Source of the DNA: JBCCGI01 sp039029355
GTDB taxonomy: Bacteria > Planctomycetota > UBA1135 > GCA-002686595
Length of the DNA stretch: 64,000 nucleotides
Reading direction: 5' to 3'
Assembly (NCBI GenBank): GCA_039029355.1
Contig: JBCCGI010000004.1
Span: 124,001-188,000, forward strand
Part shown: piece after piece, positions 52,321 through 62,184 of the stretch
How the letters are laid out: each line of letters opens with the position of its first letter
Numbering within the stretch: the first letter of the stretch is position 1
Program-made: the position numbers and the translations under genes
Notes under the pieces: generated by a model
Seen by the model: the letters and a program-made list of their open reading frames with translations, nothing else
Told to the model about the DNA's origin: nothing
Database searches by the model: none

Positions 52321-54912
52321 CTAGCGGCCCCCGGCGGGCGTCTCGTCCGCCGCCTGCATCCGGCGCAGCCGCTCGCGGTAGCGCTCGTACAGCCGCGTCT
52401 GCTTGTTGGAAAGGTTCTGCGGCGCCCCGTCGATCAACACCAGCTCGACGCGGGTGGCGGTCTCCAGCAGGTCGCCGTCGGTCACGATGACGTCCGCGAC
52501 CTTGCCGGGGGTGAGGCTGCCGAGCTCCGCGTCGAGCCCCACCATGCGCGCCGCGTCGAGCGTGATCGCGCGGACCGCCTGCTCCCACGGGAGGCCGAAG
52601 GCGACCGCCATGCCGGCGTGGTCGACGACGTTGCGCGGGTTGCCGTCGTCGTTGGACATGATCGCGATCTCGACACCGGCGCGGTGCAGCACCGCGGCGT
52701 TGGCGTAGGAAGAGTCGTACGGGTCGAACTCGGAGCTGGGGACGTCGAGCACCGGACCGACCACGACCGGAAGGCCCGCCGCGGCGATGCGGTCGGCGAC
52801 CTTCCAGCCCTCGGTGCAGCCGTAGAGCACGGCGTCGAGCTCTTCCTCCAGAGCGAACTGCAGCGCGAAGAGGATCGTCTGCGCGTTGTCGGCGTGCAGC
52901 GCGACGCGGCCCTCCCCGTTCGCGAAGGGAGCGAGCGCTTCGAGGCGCGAGTCGAAGGCCGGAGCCCGCGTGCCGAAGCGCCGTGCTTCGTCGCTGAGAC
53001 GCGCGTACTCGCGCGCCTCGTGCAGCAGCTTCGTCATCTCCTTCGCGGCCTTCCGCTCATCCTTCTTCTCGGACCGGTTGGCGGTGCGCGGGAAGGACAC
53101 GTGCAGCATGTCGCGGTCGAGCATCAGCAGCTCTTCCCACGTGTCACCGGTCAGGCGGATCACCGCCGACTGGCCCCGGAACGGGCCGCGGCCGCCGGGC
53201 GTGGTCTGGGAGCGCGTGATGCCGCTGGAGCGCGTCACCGGGATGTGCACCGATTCGGGGTGGATCGCCGCCGAGACGCGGATGTCGGGGTGGCTGCCGC
53301 CGGACTCGCTGACGTCCATCGTGCCGCGCACCGAGTCCACCTCCTTGAGGCCGAGCTGGGTGTTGAGCGCGAAGATGCCGGGCCAGACGTGCTTGCCGCG
53401 GACATCGATGACGGTGGCGCCCGCGGGGACCGTGACCTGACCGCCGAGGTCGATGATGCGCCCGTCCTGCACCAGCAGCGTGCCCTCGTCGACCTCCGGG
53501 CCGCTGACCGGGTGCAGCGTGCCGCCGACCAGCGCCAACACGTCGCCGCCCGCGGGGTCGATCGCCACGTCCGGCGCCGCGGGCCGCGGAAGCGGGCGCG
53601 GAGCCAGCTTGGCGTCGTCGAGCCCGAACGCGTCGCGGCGTTGGAACTCGATCTCGCCGTCGACCATCGTCCACTCGACGCGGGCGTAGATCGACAGCGG
53701 ATCCGCGGTGAGGAGCACCAGGTCCGCGTCCTTGCCGACCTCGATCGAGCCCACCCGGTCCTCGATCCGGAGCTGCTTGGCCGAGTTGATCGTGCAGAGC
53801 GCGAGCGTGCGCACGCGGTCGAGGCCCGCGTAGCGGATCGACTTGGCGGCCTCGTGGTACAGGTGGCGGATCAGCTCGGGGCTGTCCGAGTTGACCGTCG
53901 ACACCGCGCCCGCCTCGTCGAGCAGCGCCGCGTTGTGCGGGATGGCCTCGAACGCCTCCTGCTTGTAGGCCCACCAATCGCTGAAGGTCGACGGACCGGC
54001 GCCGTGCTTGGCGATCTCGTGCGCGACCTTGTAGCCCTCCAGCACGTGCTGCAGCGAGTGGATCCGGAAGCCGTAGCGCTCCGCGACGCGGATCAGCATC
54101 AGGATCTCGTCCGCACGGTAGCAGTGCGAGTGGACGCCGACCTCGCCCTCGAGGATGCCCACGAGGACGTCGAGGCGCACGTCGTGCCGCGGGGGCTCTG
54201 GATCCTCGCCGGCGCCGCGGGCGCCCTCGTAGGCCTCCCACTCGGCGCGGTACTCCTGCGCACGCCGCAAGGCGCGGTCGAAGACGGCCTCGACTCCCGG
54301 ACGGGTCGCGGGGAAGCGCTCGCCGGGCTGGCCCCAGTTCGAGCGCTTGACGTTCTCGCCGAGCGCGAACTTGATGCCCTGCGGCGCGTCGGGGAAGCGC
54401 AGCGCATCGGCGTCCTCGTGCCAGCGGAGCTTCAGCACCTCGCTACGCCCGCCGATCGGGTTGGCCGAGCCGTGCAGGCACTGGATCGTCGTGACGCCGC
54501 CGGCGAGCGCGCGGTACAGCCCGATGTCGTCGGGGTTGACGACGTCGGTGATGTCGCAGTCGGCGGTGATCGAGAGCGTGCCCTCGTTGATGCCGCGCTC
54601 GATCGCGAGGTGCGAGTGCGTGTCGACCACGCCCGGCGCGAGGTGCTTGCCCCGGCCTTCGATGATCACCATGCCGCCGGGTGCCGCGACCGTGGGGCCG
54701 ATCGCGGCGATGTCGCCGTCGACCACGAGGACGTTGCCGACGTAGGGAGGCTGGACGGCATCGTGGATCGTGACGTTCGCGATCAGCGCGCTGCCGCCGG
54801 TCACCAGCGTCGGCTCGCGCAGCGCGTCGGTCTCGTAGGGATGGTCGGCGTTCTGCGCCGGCTGCGCGAGCGCGGCGAGCGCCAGGGCGTGGAGCATCGG
54901 GGTGAGGATCAC
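52321..54912 (-). CDS. Amidohydrolase-family protein with two amidohydrolase-like domains
   Basis: An 863-residue exported-looking protein (short hydrophobic N-terminus MLHALALAALAQPAQ after a GTG start at 54912 that overlaps the TGA of the preceding gene, GTGA). The first domain has the metal motif GVVDTHSHLAIE (His99, His101) and later histidines (VHSHCYRADE), VNSDSPE and a typical C-terminal strand set (VGSIEVGKDADLVLL). The second (about 415-860) starts like an amidohydrolase (LALVGGTLHPVSGPEVDEG) but has FALNTQLG in place of the H-x-H motif, although its end is conserved. So one active and one probably inactive half are fused. Likely substrate class is cyclic amides or peptides outside the cytoplasm; not determined. 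Confidence 0.82.
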   Translation of the reverse strand: MILTPMLHALALAALAQPAQNADHPYETDALREPTLVTGGSALIANVTIHDAVQPPYVGNVLVVDGDIAAIGPTVAAPGGMVIIEGRGKHLAPGVVDTHSHLAIERGINEGTLSITADCDITDVVNPDDIGLYRALAGGVTTIQCLHGSANPIGGRSEVLKLRWHEDADALRFPDAPQGIKFALGENVKRSNWGQPGERFPATRPGVEAVFDRALRRAQEYRAEWEAYEGARGAGEDPEPPRHDVRLDVLVGILEGEVGVHSHCYRADEILMLIRVAERYGFRIHSLQHVLEGYKVAHEIAKHGAGPSTFSDWWAYKQEAFEAIPHNAALLDEAGAVSTVNSDSPELIRHLYHEAAKSIRYAGLDRVRTLALCTINSAKQLRIEDRVGSIEVGKDADLVLLTADPLSIYARVEWTMVDGEIEFQRRDAFGLDDAKLAPRPLPRPAAPDVAIDPAGGDVLALVGGTLHPVSGPEVDEGTLLVQDGRIIDLGGQVTVPAGATVIDVRGKHVWPGIFALNTQLGLKEVDSVRGTMDVSESGGSHPDIRVSAAIHPESVHIPVTRSSGITRSQTTPGGRGPFRGQSAVIRLTGDTWEELLMLDRDMLHVSFPRTANRSEKKDERKAAKEMTKLLHEAREYARLSDEARRFGTRAPAFDSRLEALAPFANGEGRVALHADNAQTILFALQFALEEELDAVLYGCTEGWKVADRIAAAGLPVVVGPVLDVPSSEFDPYDSSYANAAVLHRAGVEIAIMSNDDGNPRNVVDHAGMAVAFGLPWEQAVRAITLDAARMVGLDAELGSLTPGKVADVIVTDGDLLETATRVELVLIDGAPQNLSNKQTRLYERYRERLRRMQAADETPAGGR

Positions 54913-56723
54913 GAGCGGCCTCCTTCGCTCTCGGGGTCGCGGTTGGCCTCGAAGTCGCTCTTCTCCGGGTTGTCCAGCCAGGGGAGCCGCGTCTCGGTCT
55001 CGCCCTCCATCCGATCGCCGTCCACCGTGGCGTTCACCTCGAACGAGATGTCCTGTTCCGCGACCTGGAAGGTGCCGCGCAGCGTGACGTCGGTGCCCGA
55101 CACCTCGCCCTCGACGCTGGACTCGATCTGCATCCCGCCGGCGACCTCCATCTCGTAGGAGCCGGTGAGCGTGCCGTCCTTGGCCATGGTCAGGTCGAGC
55201 GCGGCCGACTCGGGGGCGTCCTCGCCGCCGCTGATGGCGACGTTCCAGGACCCGGTCAGGTCGACGCCCTCGGCCGGGCCTTCGCCGCCCTTGTTCTTGG
55301 GCTCGATCTCGCGCTCGGTCGCAAAGCCGTCGACGAAGATCCACGCGGGTTCGGCGGCCTTGTCGACGAGAGGGTCGGCGGTCCACAGGACGAGCGTCGC
55401 GTCCATGCCCTGCTCGAGCGCTCCCAGGCGGCGATCGGCGCCGACGAGCGACGCCGCAGCTCCGGTCAGGCCGGCGAGGGCGACGTCGGCCGGCAGCCCG
55501 GCTTCGATCAGCGCGCGCACGTTGCCGAGCAGCTCCTTCGGCTTGGAGCTTCCGGTGCCGAAGGCGAAGGTCACGCCGGCCTCGTGCAGGCGGATCGCAC
55601 AGTCGCGACGCTGCTCCCAGCGTGCGCGGCGCTCGCGCTGGACGTCGAGCGGCTCCTCGTAGAGCCACGTTTCCTCCTGGGGCTCCTCCGACTCGTCGGG
55701 CTTCTCCTCGTCGGAGGCTTCGGGCTCGGGCTCTTCCTCGGACTCCTCGCCCTTCTTCTTCGCGTCGGCGTCGGGATCGTCGACCTCGTCGCCCCAATCC
55801 AGCGTCAGGAAGACCGGAACGCCGCGGCTCTTGAGCTCGGCCGCGACCATCCACGCATCGCGCCCCCCGCTGATCGCGATGCGCAGCCCGAACTCGTCGG
55901 CCAGGTCGAACCAACGCTCGATGTCGCGCGCGGTCTCGGCCTCGCACACGAGCAACCGCTCGCCGTCGACCAGCTCGCCGCCGGCGGTGAGCTCCTCGTC
56001 GTACGGTGGCCGGGCGGTCGGCTTGCCCGCGGCCAGCCGCCGCTGCAGCTCGCCATGGCGCCGGGCGTCGTGGAAGAACTGCCGCAGCTGCGCGTGGTAG
56101 CCCATCAGCGTGGTCGGGTAGCCCGGGCCGTTCGCCTGGAAGGCCGCGTGGGCGTGCGCGATCGGCGTCAGGACGAGCTCCCGCGACGCCGCGTCACGGA
56201 CGGCGACGAGCGCGCTGGTCCCTCCCAGCAGCTGACCGCCGGGGGCGGACAGCAGGGCGCCGAAGCCGCCCTCGGTCCACGACTTCACCGCGCCCTCGTC
56301 GAGCGTCACGACGTCGACCGCCTGGAACGAGGGCTGGATGCCCTTGCGGTTGGCGGTGCGCATGTCGATACGCACGTCGGAGCGCACGTCGACCGGGCGG
56401 TCGCGGTCCTTCGCGGGCTGCGGCGTCTCGCAGCCCGTGCGGGTGTACGCGTCGACAAAGGCCGGCAGCGCGAGCAGCCCGGAGCCATCGACCACGCGCA
56501 CGCCGCGGGGGAGCTCAGCATCCGCCGCGAGCACCGCGTCCACTCGGCCGCCGCGCAGGATCAGCGTCGCACTCCGTCCGTCCTCGGCGCGCTCGATCCG
56601 CACGCCCTGCACGGCGTAGTCCGCGGGTCGCGGAGCCGCCTGCGAAGCCACCGGAGGAGCCAGACACAACGCCACCGCAAGCGCGGACGCCGGGGCGGCG
56701 CCGCGCAGCAAAGAACGGATCAT
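54909..56723 (-). CDS. Amidohydrolase-family protein lacking the HxH metal motif, with C-terminal beta domain
   Basis: A 604-residue exported protein; the ATG at 56723 opens a signal peptide (MIRSLLRGAAPASALAVALC). The domain resembles an amidohydrolase by its beta-sandwich start (VQGVRIERAEDGRSATLILR) and by VVDGSGLLALPAFVDAYTR, but the expected H-x-H is replaced by AYT. An acidic low-complexity insert (EEEPEPEASDEEKPDESEEP) lies in the middle. The last 120 residues are an independent lipocalin-like beta domain (GSWNVAISGGEDAPESAAL...). It is coupled to the downstream two-domain amidohydrolase gene by a 4-bp overlap, and the pair may form a heteromeric complex in which only one subunit is catalytic. 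Confidence 0.75.
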   Translation of the reverse strand: MIRSLLRGAAPASALAVALCLAPPVASQAAPRPADYAVQGVRIERAEDGRSATLILRGGRVDAVLAADAELPRGVRVVDGSGLLALPAFVDAYTRTGCETPQPAKDRDRPVDVRSDVRIDMRTANRKGIQPSFQAVDVVTLDEGAVKSWTEGGFGALLSAPGGQLLGGTSALVAVRDAASRELVLTPIAHAHAAFQANGPGYPTTLMGYHAQLRQFFHDARRHGELQRRLAAGKPTARPPYDEELTAGGELVDGERLLVCEAETARDIERWFDLADEFGLRIAISGGRDAWMVAAELKSRGVPVFLTLDWGDEVDDPDADAKKKGEESEEEPEPEASDEEKPDESEEPQEETWLYEEPLDVQRERRARWEQRRDCAIRLHEAGVTFAFGTGSSKPKELLGNVRALIEAGLPADVALAGLTGAAASLVGADRRLGALEQGMDATLVLWTADPLVDKAAEPAWIFVDGFATEREIEPKNKGGEGPAEGVDLTGSWNVAISGGEDAPESAALDLTMAKDGTLTGSYEMEVAGGMQIESSVEGEVSGTDVTLRGTFQVAEQDISFEVNATVDGDRMEGETETRLPWLDNPEKSDFEANRDPESEGGRS

Positions 56724-56745
56724 GGGCAGGAACCTGAGATGACAG

Positions 56746-56771
56746 GGCCGCGGCGCATCTGCGCCGCGGCC
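56746..56771. terminator. 11-bp hairpin between the FG-GAP gene end and the amidohydrolase start
   Basis: GGCCGCGGCGC (56746-56756) and GCGCCGCGGCC (56761-56771) pair perfectly around ATCT. It lies 52 bp past the stop of the FG-GAP gene at 56823 on the minus strand and upstream of the amidohydrolase start at 56723, so it probably ends the former or serves as a leader structure for the latter. Confidence 0.5.
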
Positions 56772-56822
56772 TTGGGATGGGAAGCTCTCGGATTGGGGGG
56801 CGGCCCGCCCGGGCGGCAACCG

Positions 56823-58847
56823 CTACGGCAGAAGCTGGACGTCGAGCTCGGCGTCCTCGCTGCCGGTGTTGGTGACGTACACGCGCAGCTCGACCTCGGT
56901 CCCCTGCAGCGCGGCGTACTCGCCCGCCGTCATCGTCTCCTGCACCAGCACGAGGCGCTCCTGGCCCGGCGCCAGGCCGCCGCCGATGGACTTGGTCAGA
57001 AGCTCCGCGCCGGTGTCCTTGCGGGTCAGCTTGAACTGCACGTCCGCGGCCTGAGCGACCGCGTCGCGGTTCATGATGGTCGTGCCCATCACGAGAGCGC
57101 CGCCCTGGTACAAGATCGGCTCGACGGTCTCGAGCGTCACCGCGGGCTCTAGCACGCCCATGCGCTGGCCCGCGGGCACGTCGATCAGCACCTGCTCGAT
57201 GCCGGACGGCCAGGTCAGCTCCAGGCGGTCGACCATCTGCGCGTCGCCGAGCCCGAAGTGCACCATGCGGGTGGAGTTCGAGATGAAGACCGGATCGCAC
57301 AGCACCTGACGCTTGAGGAGCGTCGAGCCCACGTGCGCGTCCACGCGCGTGCCGAAGCCCTCGCCGTTCGAGAAGCGGCCGGCGACGTCGAGCTCGAGCC
57401 ACTGCCCGGGTGCATACGTGCCGGTGTTCCGGAAGAGCCGGCTGCGGTCCTGCGGGGCGGCGACGTAGTCCGCGCCGTTGTTCTGCACGTAGAAGTCGAG
57501 TAGGCCGTCGCTCTCGAGGTCGACGATCGCCATCCCGCGGCCGGCGCCGCGGTCGTCCATGCCGGACAGCAGCTCGGGGATCTGGCGGAAGGTGCCGTCC
57601 GCCTGGTTGAGCCACATGTGGTTCGGCGAGCGCGTGTCGTTGTCGATGAAGTCCGACGCCGGGATATAGCCGTTCACGACCAGCAGGTCTTCCCAGCCGT
57701 CGTTGTTGAAGTCCTGGAACGCCATGCACCACGAAGACAGCAGCAGGTCGCCCTGCAGGTTCTGCCCGTCGACCGGCCCGGCCGAGTAGGTGACGTCGAC
57801 CAGCTGCCCGCCGTCGTTCCGCAGCAGCAGGTTGTCACCGAGGTTGCTGTGGTAGAAGTCCCAGTCGCCGTCGTGGTCGTAGTCGGCGGGCACGATGCCC
57901 ATGTTGTAGTGCGGGCGCGTGTCGAAGCCGATCGCCGACGTGATGTCGGTGAACGCCATCTGCCCGTGCGTCGCATCGTTGCGGTAGAACGCGTTGCTGA
58001 CGATCCACTGGCCGAAGTCGTTGCCGACCATCAGGTCGGGGTCGCCGTCCTCGTCGTAGTCGAGCGTGCAGGTCGACAGGGTGCACCCGGCGGTGTCCTC
58101 GCCCTCGGGCGAGGTGTAGTAGTACCCGGGCAGCGACGGCCCGAAGACGCCCACGTTGTCGACGCCGAGCGTCGGAGCGACGTCGATGAACTGCGGGAAG
58201 GTCGTCAGCTCGCGGTTCTCGAGCAGCACGTTCGGCTCGCCGTAGTGGTACGGGAACTGCAGCTGGCGGATGTAGTTGCCGACGTAGATGTCGAGGTCGC
58301 CGTCCACGTCGAAGTCCGCGAACGACGCGCTCGCGCTCCAGGCGTCGCCGCCGCTGGCGTTGAGCGACTGGGCCACGTCCTGGAACGTGCCGCCGAGGTT
58401 GCGGAACAGGCTGTTGTGCCCGGTGTTGCAGTAGTAGAGGTCGGTGAGCCCGTCCTGGTCGTAGTCCGCGGCGATGATCCCGATCGGGCTGTTGCCGTGG
58501 AAGACGAAGATCCCCGACGAGGCGGTGACGTCGGTGAAGTCCAGCCCGTCGCGGCGCAGCACTTCGCTGTTGCCCTCGGCGCTGACGACGACCAGGTCTT
58601 CGTCGCCGTCGTTCTCGATGTCGATCCAGGCGACGCCGCTACCCATCGCGTACGAGTAGGCGCTGTCCTCGTGCTCGAAGAGCGTCCCGGTCGAGTTCGA
58701 GAGGTCCTCGAACCACGGCGCACGGGCGCGCGGGAAGGTCGTGTCGGGCGACTTGCCCTGCGGCAGCGGAGCCTGAGCGGCGAGGGAGCCGGCAAGGAGA
58801 AGCGAGACCGCCGAGGCGGTGCGAACGTTCCGGAGGTACGTCGACAT
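56823..58847 (-). CDS. Secreted FG-GAP / ASPIC-UnbV repeat protein
   Basis: A 674-residue exported protein (signal peptide MSTYLRNVRTASAVSLLLAGSLAAQ). About residues 40-470 are FG-GAP repeats with calcium-binding loops such as DIENDGDEDLVVVS, DYDQDGLTDLYYC and DFDVDGDLDIYVGN, a seven-bladed beta-propeller pattern. An ASPIC/UnbV domain follows (VDRLELTWPSGIEQVLIDVP) with a C-terminal beta module (VTNTGSEDAELDVQLLP). These proteins are typically surface or extracellular binders of glycans or other ligands. The truncated gene at the right window end encodes a paralogue with the same C-terminus. Confidence 0.85.
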   Translation of the reverse strand: MSTYLRNVRTASAVSLLLAGSLAAQAPLPQGKSPDTTFPRARAPWFEDLSNSTGTLFEHEDSAYSYAMGSGVAWIDIENDGDEDLVVVSAEGNSEVLRRDGLDFTDVTASSGIFVFHGNSPIGIIAADYDQDGLTDLYYCNTGHNSLFRNLGGTFQDVAQSLNASGGDAWSASASFADFDVDGDLDIYVGNYIRQLQFPYHYGEPNVLLENRELTTFPQFIDVAPTLGVDNVGVFGPSLPGYYYTSPEGEDTAGCTLSTCTLDYDEDGDPDLMVGNDFGQWIVSNAFYRNDATHGQMAFTDITSAIGFDTRPHYNMGIVPADYDHDGDWDFYHSNLGDNLLLRNDGGQLVDVTYSAGPVDGQNLQGDLLLSSWCMAFQDFNNDGWEDLLVVNGYIPASDFIDNDTRSPNHMWLNQADGTFRQIPELLSGMDDRGAGRGMAIVDLESDGLLDFYVQNNGADYVAAPQDRSRLFRNTGTYAPGQWLELDVAGRFSNGEGFGTRVDAHVGSTLLKRQVLCDPVFISNSTRMVHFGLGDAQMVDRLELTWPSGIEQVLIDVPAGQRMGVLEPAVTLETVEPILYQGGALVMGTTIMNRDAVAQAADVQFKLTRKDTGAELLTKSIGGGLAPGQERLVLVQETMTAGEYAALQGTEVELRVYVTNTGSEDAELDVQLLP

Positions 58848-59067
58848 GGGTGGGGATTCTCGAAAGGGGGACGCCGCCCTGCAGGCCCGAGCGAGTCACG
58901 ATGGGGAGACGAATCAATGCTAACGCCGACTCCGGGGGCGCGGGCGCCGCCCCCCGTGAGAAAGGGTTTCCCAGGGCGCGAACTCACGTTTTCGTTTCAC
59001 GCCCGGGGGTACGGGGCGTCTCCTCGGCATGCCCGCGCGCCGTATCGGCCGAAAGGAGACGATAACC

Positions 59068-60873
59068 ATGCTCGACCGAATGCTGCCCCTCGGAGCCCTG
59101 GTGCTCCTTCCCTTCACCGCCCGCCTCCTGGAACCGCCGGCGCTGGCGCAGGAGGCCGCGCCGCCGGTCCCCGCCCAGCGCCCGCTCGCGACGCTGCTGC
59201 CTGAGCGCACGCTCGTCGCGATCGAGGCCCCCGGCCTCGCGGCGCTTCTGGACGAGGGTCTGGAGCACCCGCTGATGCACGCCCTCGCCGAGGGAGGCCC
59301 CGGACAGCTGTTCGCGGCGGAGACCGGCAGCACCCCGGCGGAGATGCTCGCGGCCGCCGACGCCTACCTTGGGCAGCCGCTGCTGCCGGTGCTCGCCGAG
59401 CTGTCCCGCAACGGCGCCGCGCTCGGCCTCGGGCTGGGTGGCGGCGAGCTGTCGTGGGCGCTGCTCCTGCACGCGGCCGACGAGGGCATCCTGCGCGCCT
59501 CGCTCGAGGACGCCTTCGGCCGACTGGAGCAGCAGTTCGACGCGCCGGGTGCCTTCGACAAGCCGCACCGACGCGTCGCCGGTGCGGACGTCTGGGGCCT
59601 GGGCGACGACGTGCAGCTGGCCGCGCGCGGCGCGCTCTTCGTCGCCTCCAATCACGAGGCGACGCTGGAGGACGTGCTCGACCTCGCCGCGCAGCCCGAC
59701 GCGAAGGGCCTGACGGCGCGCGAGTCGTATCGCGACGCCTTCGCCCACACCGCCTCCGCCCCGCTGCTCCGCGCCTGGGTGGACGTCGAGCGCATGGAGA
59801 TGCTCGCCGAGCTGACGGGCGGCGGCGGCAACGCCATGAAGAAGCTGCGCGCCTTCCCACGCACGCCCGAGGCGCAACTACTGCTGGGGCCCGGCGTCGC
59901 TTCGCTGGGAACCGCCGACGTCTTCGCGGCCGAGGTCGACGTCCGCGGCATGCGCCTCGACCTGCGCGTGTCCGGCATCGGCGCCGAGGAGGCCGAGCCG
60001 CTGGCGGTCGACGCCAAACGCGCGCTGCCCCCGGCGCTGCGCCCGCACGACGACGACTGCGGGAGCCTGCTCGCCTACCGCGACTTCGCCGCGGCCTTCA
60101 CGCGGCGGGCCGAGCTCTTCGACGCCGACCGCATGCCGGGCTTCGCGAAGGCCGAGGCCGACCTGTCGCTCTTCTTCGGCGGCGCGGACTTCGCCGAGGA
60201 CGTGCTTCCGGGCATCTCGCCCTGGATGCGCGTGATCGCCCGCCGCCCGGCGTACGACGCCGGCACGGTGCCCGAGATTCCGCTTCCGGGCGCGCTCGCG
60301 CTGCTGAAGCTCGAAGACGCCGACACCATGGGCCCGCGGCTGATGTCGGCCTTCCAGACCTTCATCGGAGCGATCAACCTCGACCGCGCGCAGAAGGGGG
60401 AGGCCTCGTTCCTGCTCGCGCTCGAAGCGGTCGAGGGCGTGCAGGTCACCGGAGCCCACCTGCCCAAGCCCGGCCCCGAGGACGGCGTCGACGCCGAGTA
60501 CAACCTGGCCCCCGGCTGCGCGGTGGTGGGAGACACGCTGCTGCTCGCCACGCACGTGAGCCTGGTACGCGACGCGGTGCGCGAGCTGTCTGCCGGAGCG
60601 ACGGCCTCCGACTCGGACCCCGTCGAGCACCTGACGCTCGACGGCGCTGCGCTCGCGCGGCTGATCGAGGACAACCGCAGCCTCCTGGTGATGCAGAACG
60701 CGCTCGAGGAGGGAAACTCGATGGAGGCCGCCGAGGCGGAGATCGAGGCCCTGCGCATGCTCGTGGCCACGGTGACGAACGCGCGCATGGCGGCGTCACG
60801 GCCGCAGCCGGACCGCACGCTCTTCGAGCTGAGCCTCGACCTCGCTCCCGTCGACGCGGAGGACCAGCGGTGA
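59068..60873 (+). CDS. Exported protein of DUF3352-like type, function unknown
   Basis: A 601-residue protein. The ATG at 59068, preceded by AAGGAG at seven-base spacing, is preferred over an upstream in-frame ATG; it opens a signal peptide (LPLGALVLLPFTARLLEPPALAQ). The mature part is mixed alpha/beta, Ala-rich, with repeated short strands like 'ERTLVAIEAPGLAALLDEGL' and 'GPGVASLGTADVFAAEVDVR'. It resembles secreted DUF3352-like proteins of unknown role. Its stop overlaps the start of the DUF1800 gene, so it heads that three-gene unit (this gene, DUF1800, DUF1501), and it may be an envelope partner of the pair. Confidence 0.7.
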   Translation: MLDRMLPLGALVLLPFTARLLEPPALAQEAAPPVPAQRPLATLLPERTLVAIEAPGLAALLDEGLEHPLMHALAEGGPGQLFAAETGSTPAEMLAAADAYLGQPLLPVLAELSRNGAALGLGLGGGELSWALLLHAADEGILRASLEDAFGRLEQQFDAPGAFDKPHRRVAGADVWGLGDDVQLAARGALFVASNHEATLEDVLDLAAQPDAKGLTARESYRDAFAHTASAPLLRAWVDVERMEMLAELTGGGGNAMKKLRAFPRTPEAQLLLGPGVASLGTADVFAAEVDVRGMRLDLRVSGIGAEEAEPLAVDAKRALPPALRPHDDDCGSLLAYRDFAAAFTRRAELFDADRMPGFAKAEADLSLFFGGADFAEDVLPGISPWMRVIARRPAYDAGTVPEIPLPGALALLKLEDADTMGPRLMSAFQTFIGAINLDRAQKGEASFLLALEAVEGVQVTGAHLPKPGPEDGVDAEYNLAPGCAVVGDTLLLATHVSLVRDAVRELSAGATASDSDPVEHLTLDGAALARLIEDNRSLLVMQNALEEGNSMEAAEAEIEALRMLVATVTNARMAASRPQPDRTLFELSLDLAPVDAEDQR

Positions 60874-62180
60874 AGGGACGCAGCCTGAAAGCCTGGCGGC
60901 CCGGCCGCGGCGAGTGGAACCGAGGAGCGGCCGCGCACCTGCTGCGGCGCGCGGGCTTCGGAGCGTCACGCGAGGAGGTCGAGCGAGCGCTCGAGGCGGG
61001 CCTCGAAGCCACGATCGACGACGTGCTGTCCCGCGACGAGCACGACCCCGCCCTGCTCGGCGGCGCGCGGCACCTGGTCGCGGCCGGCAACATCGAGCAG
61101 CTCGCCGCGTGGTGGATGGCCCTAATCCTCGGTGGAGGCGCGCCGCTCCGCGAGCGCGTCACGCTGCTGTGGCACGACCACTTCGCGACGTCGGACGCGA
61201 AGGTGGATGACGTGCGGCTGATGTACCGCCAGAACCAGCTCCTCCGCGAGCACGGCCTGGGCGACTTCCGCCAGCTGCTGCACGAGGTGGCGCGCGACCC
61301 GGCGATGCTGCTTTGGCTCGACGGCAACGAGAACAAGCGCGGCCACCCCAACGAGAACTTCGCCCGCGAGGTGATGGAGCTCTTCGGCCTCGGGATCGGC
61401 AACTACACCGAGCGCGACGTGCAGGAGGCCGCGCGCGCGCTCACCGGCTGGGGCACCAAGGGCCGCGCGTTCCACTACCGCCCGGCGGAGCACGACGACG
61501 GCACCAAGACGATCTTCGGGCAGACGGGCGACTTCGGCGGCGAGGAGGCGATCGACCTCGTGCTCGCCCACCCCGCCTGCGCGCGGCGCATCGCGGCGCG
61601 GCTGCTCGAGGAGCTCGTGGCGCCCGACCTCGGCGAGGCCGCGATCGAGGAAGCGGCGCGCGCGCTGGTCGACTTCGACTGGAACATCGCGCGGACCATC
61701 GAGGCCATCGTGCGGTCCGAGCTCTTCTTCTCGGACCGGGCGCGGCGCTCGCGTATCGCGGGCCCGGTCGAGCTCGTCGCCGCGTCGGTGCGGGCGCTGG
61801 AAGCGAGCGTCGCCCCGGCCGACGCGGCGCGCGCCACCGCCGAGATGGGGCAGGCGCTCTTCCGCCCCCCCTCGGTCAAGGGCTGGGACGGCGGACGCGA
61901 CTGGATCAACGCGGGCACGTGGCTCGCGCGCCACAACCACCTGGCGCGCTTGGCGGCGGCGAAGGGCGACGCCCGCCCCGACTTCGCGCGTGCCTTCGGC
62001 ACTCCCGATGCGGCGCGCTCGGCGGCCGACGCCGTCTTGACGGTGCTCGCGCCCGACGGCTGCAACGACGGCTACCGCGACGCGGTGGTCGAGGCGGCCG
62101 AGTCCTGCGCGTCGACCGAAGCCGCGCTCGTGCTCGCCGCGCAGGCGGTGCTGACCTCTCCCGAGTACCAACTCACCTGA
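60870..62180 (+). CDS. DUF1800 family protein
   Basis: A 436-residue protein with the GTG start at 60870, preceded by GGAGG and overlapping the TGA of the previous gene. 'RGAAAHLLRRAGFGASREEV' at the N-terminus, LLWHDHFATSD, NPNENFAREVMELFGLGIGNYTE-type motif (here HPNENFAREVMELFGLGIGN) and RPPSVKGWDGG near the end are all signatures of DUF1800 (PF08811). The family is exported in many Planctomycetota and is nearly always encoded directly before a DUF1501 protein, as here. Its biochemical role is unknown. No signal peptide was seen at this start. Confidence 0.92.
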   Translation: MKGRSLKAWRPGRGEWNRGAAAHLLRRAGFGASREEVERALEAGLEATIDDVLSRDEHDPALLGGARHLVAAGNIEQLAAWWMALILGGGAPLRERVTLLWHDHFATSDAKVDDVRLMYRQNQLLREHGLGDFRQLLHEVARDPAMLLWLDGNENKRGHPNENFAREVMELFGLGIGNYTERDVQEAARALTGWGTKGRAFHYRPAEHDDGTKTIFGQTGDFGGEEAIDLVLAHPACARRIAARLLEELVAPDLGEAAIEEAARALVDFDWNIARTIEAIVRSELFFSDRARRSRIAGPVELVAASVRALEASVAPADAARATAEMGQALFRPPSVKGWDGGRDWINAGTWLARHNHLARLAAAKGDARPDFARAFGTPDAARSAADAVLTVLAPDGCNDGYRDAVVEAAESCASTEAALVLAAQAVLTSPEYQLT

Positions 62181-62184
62181 CGAC

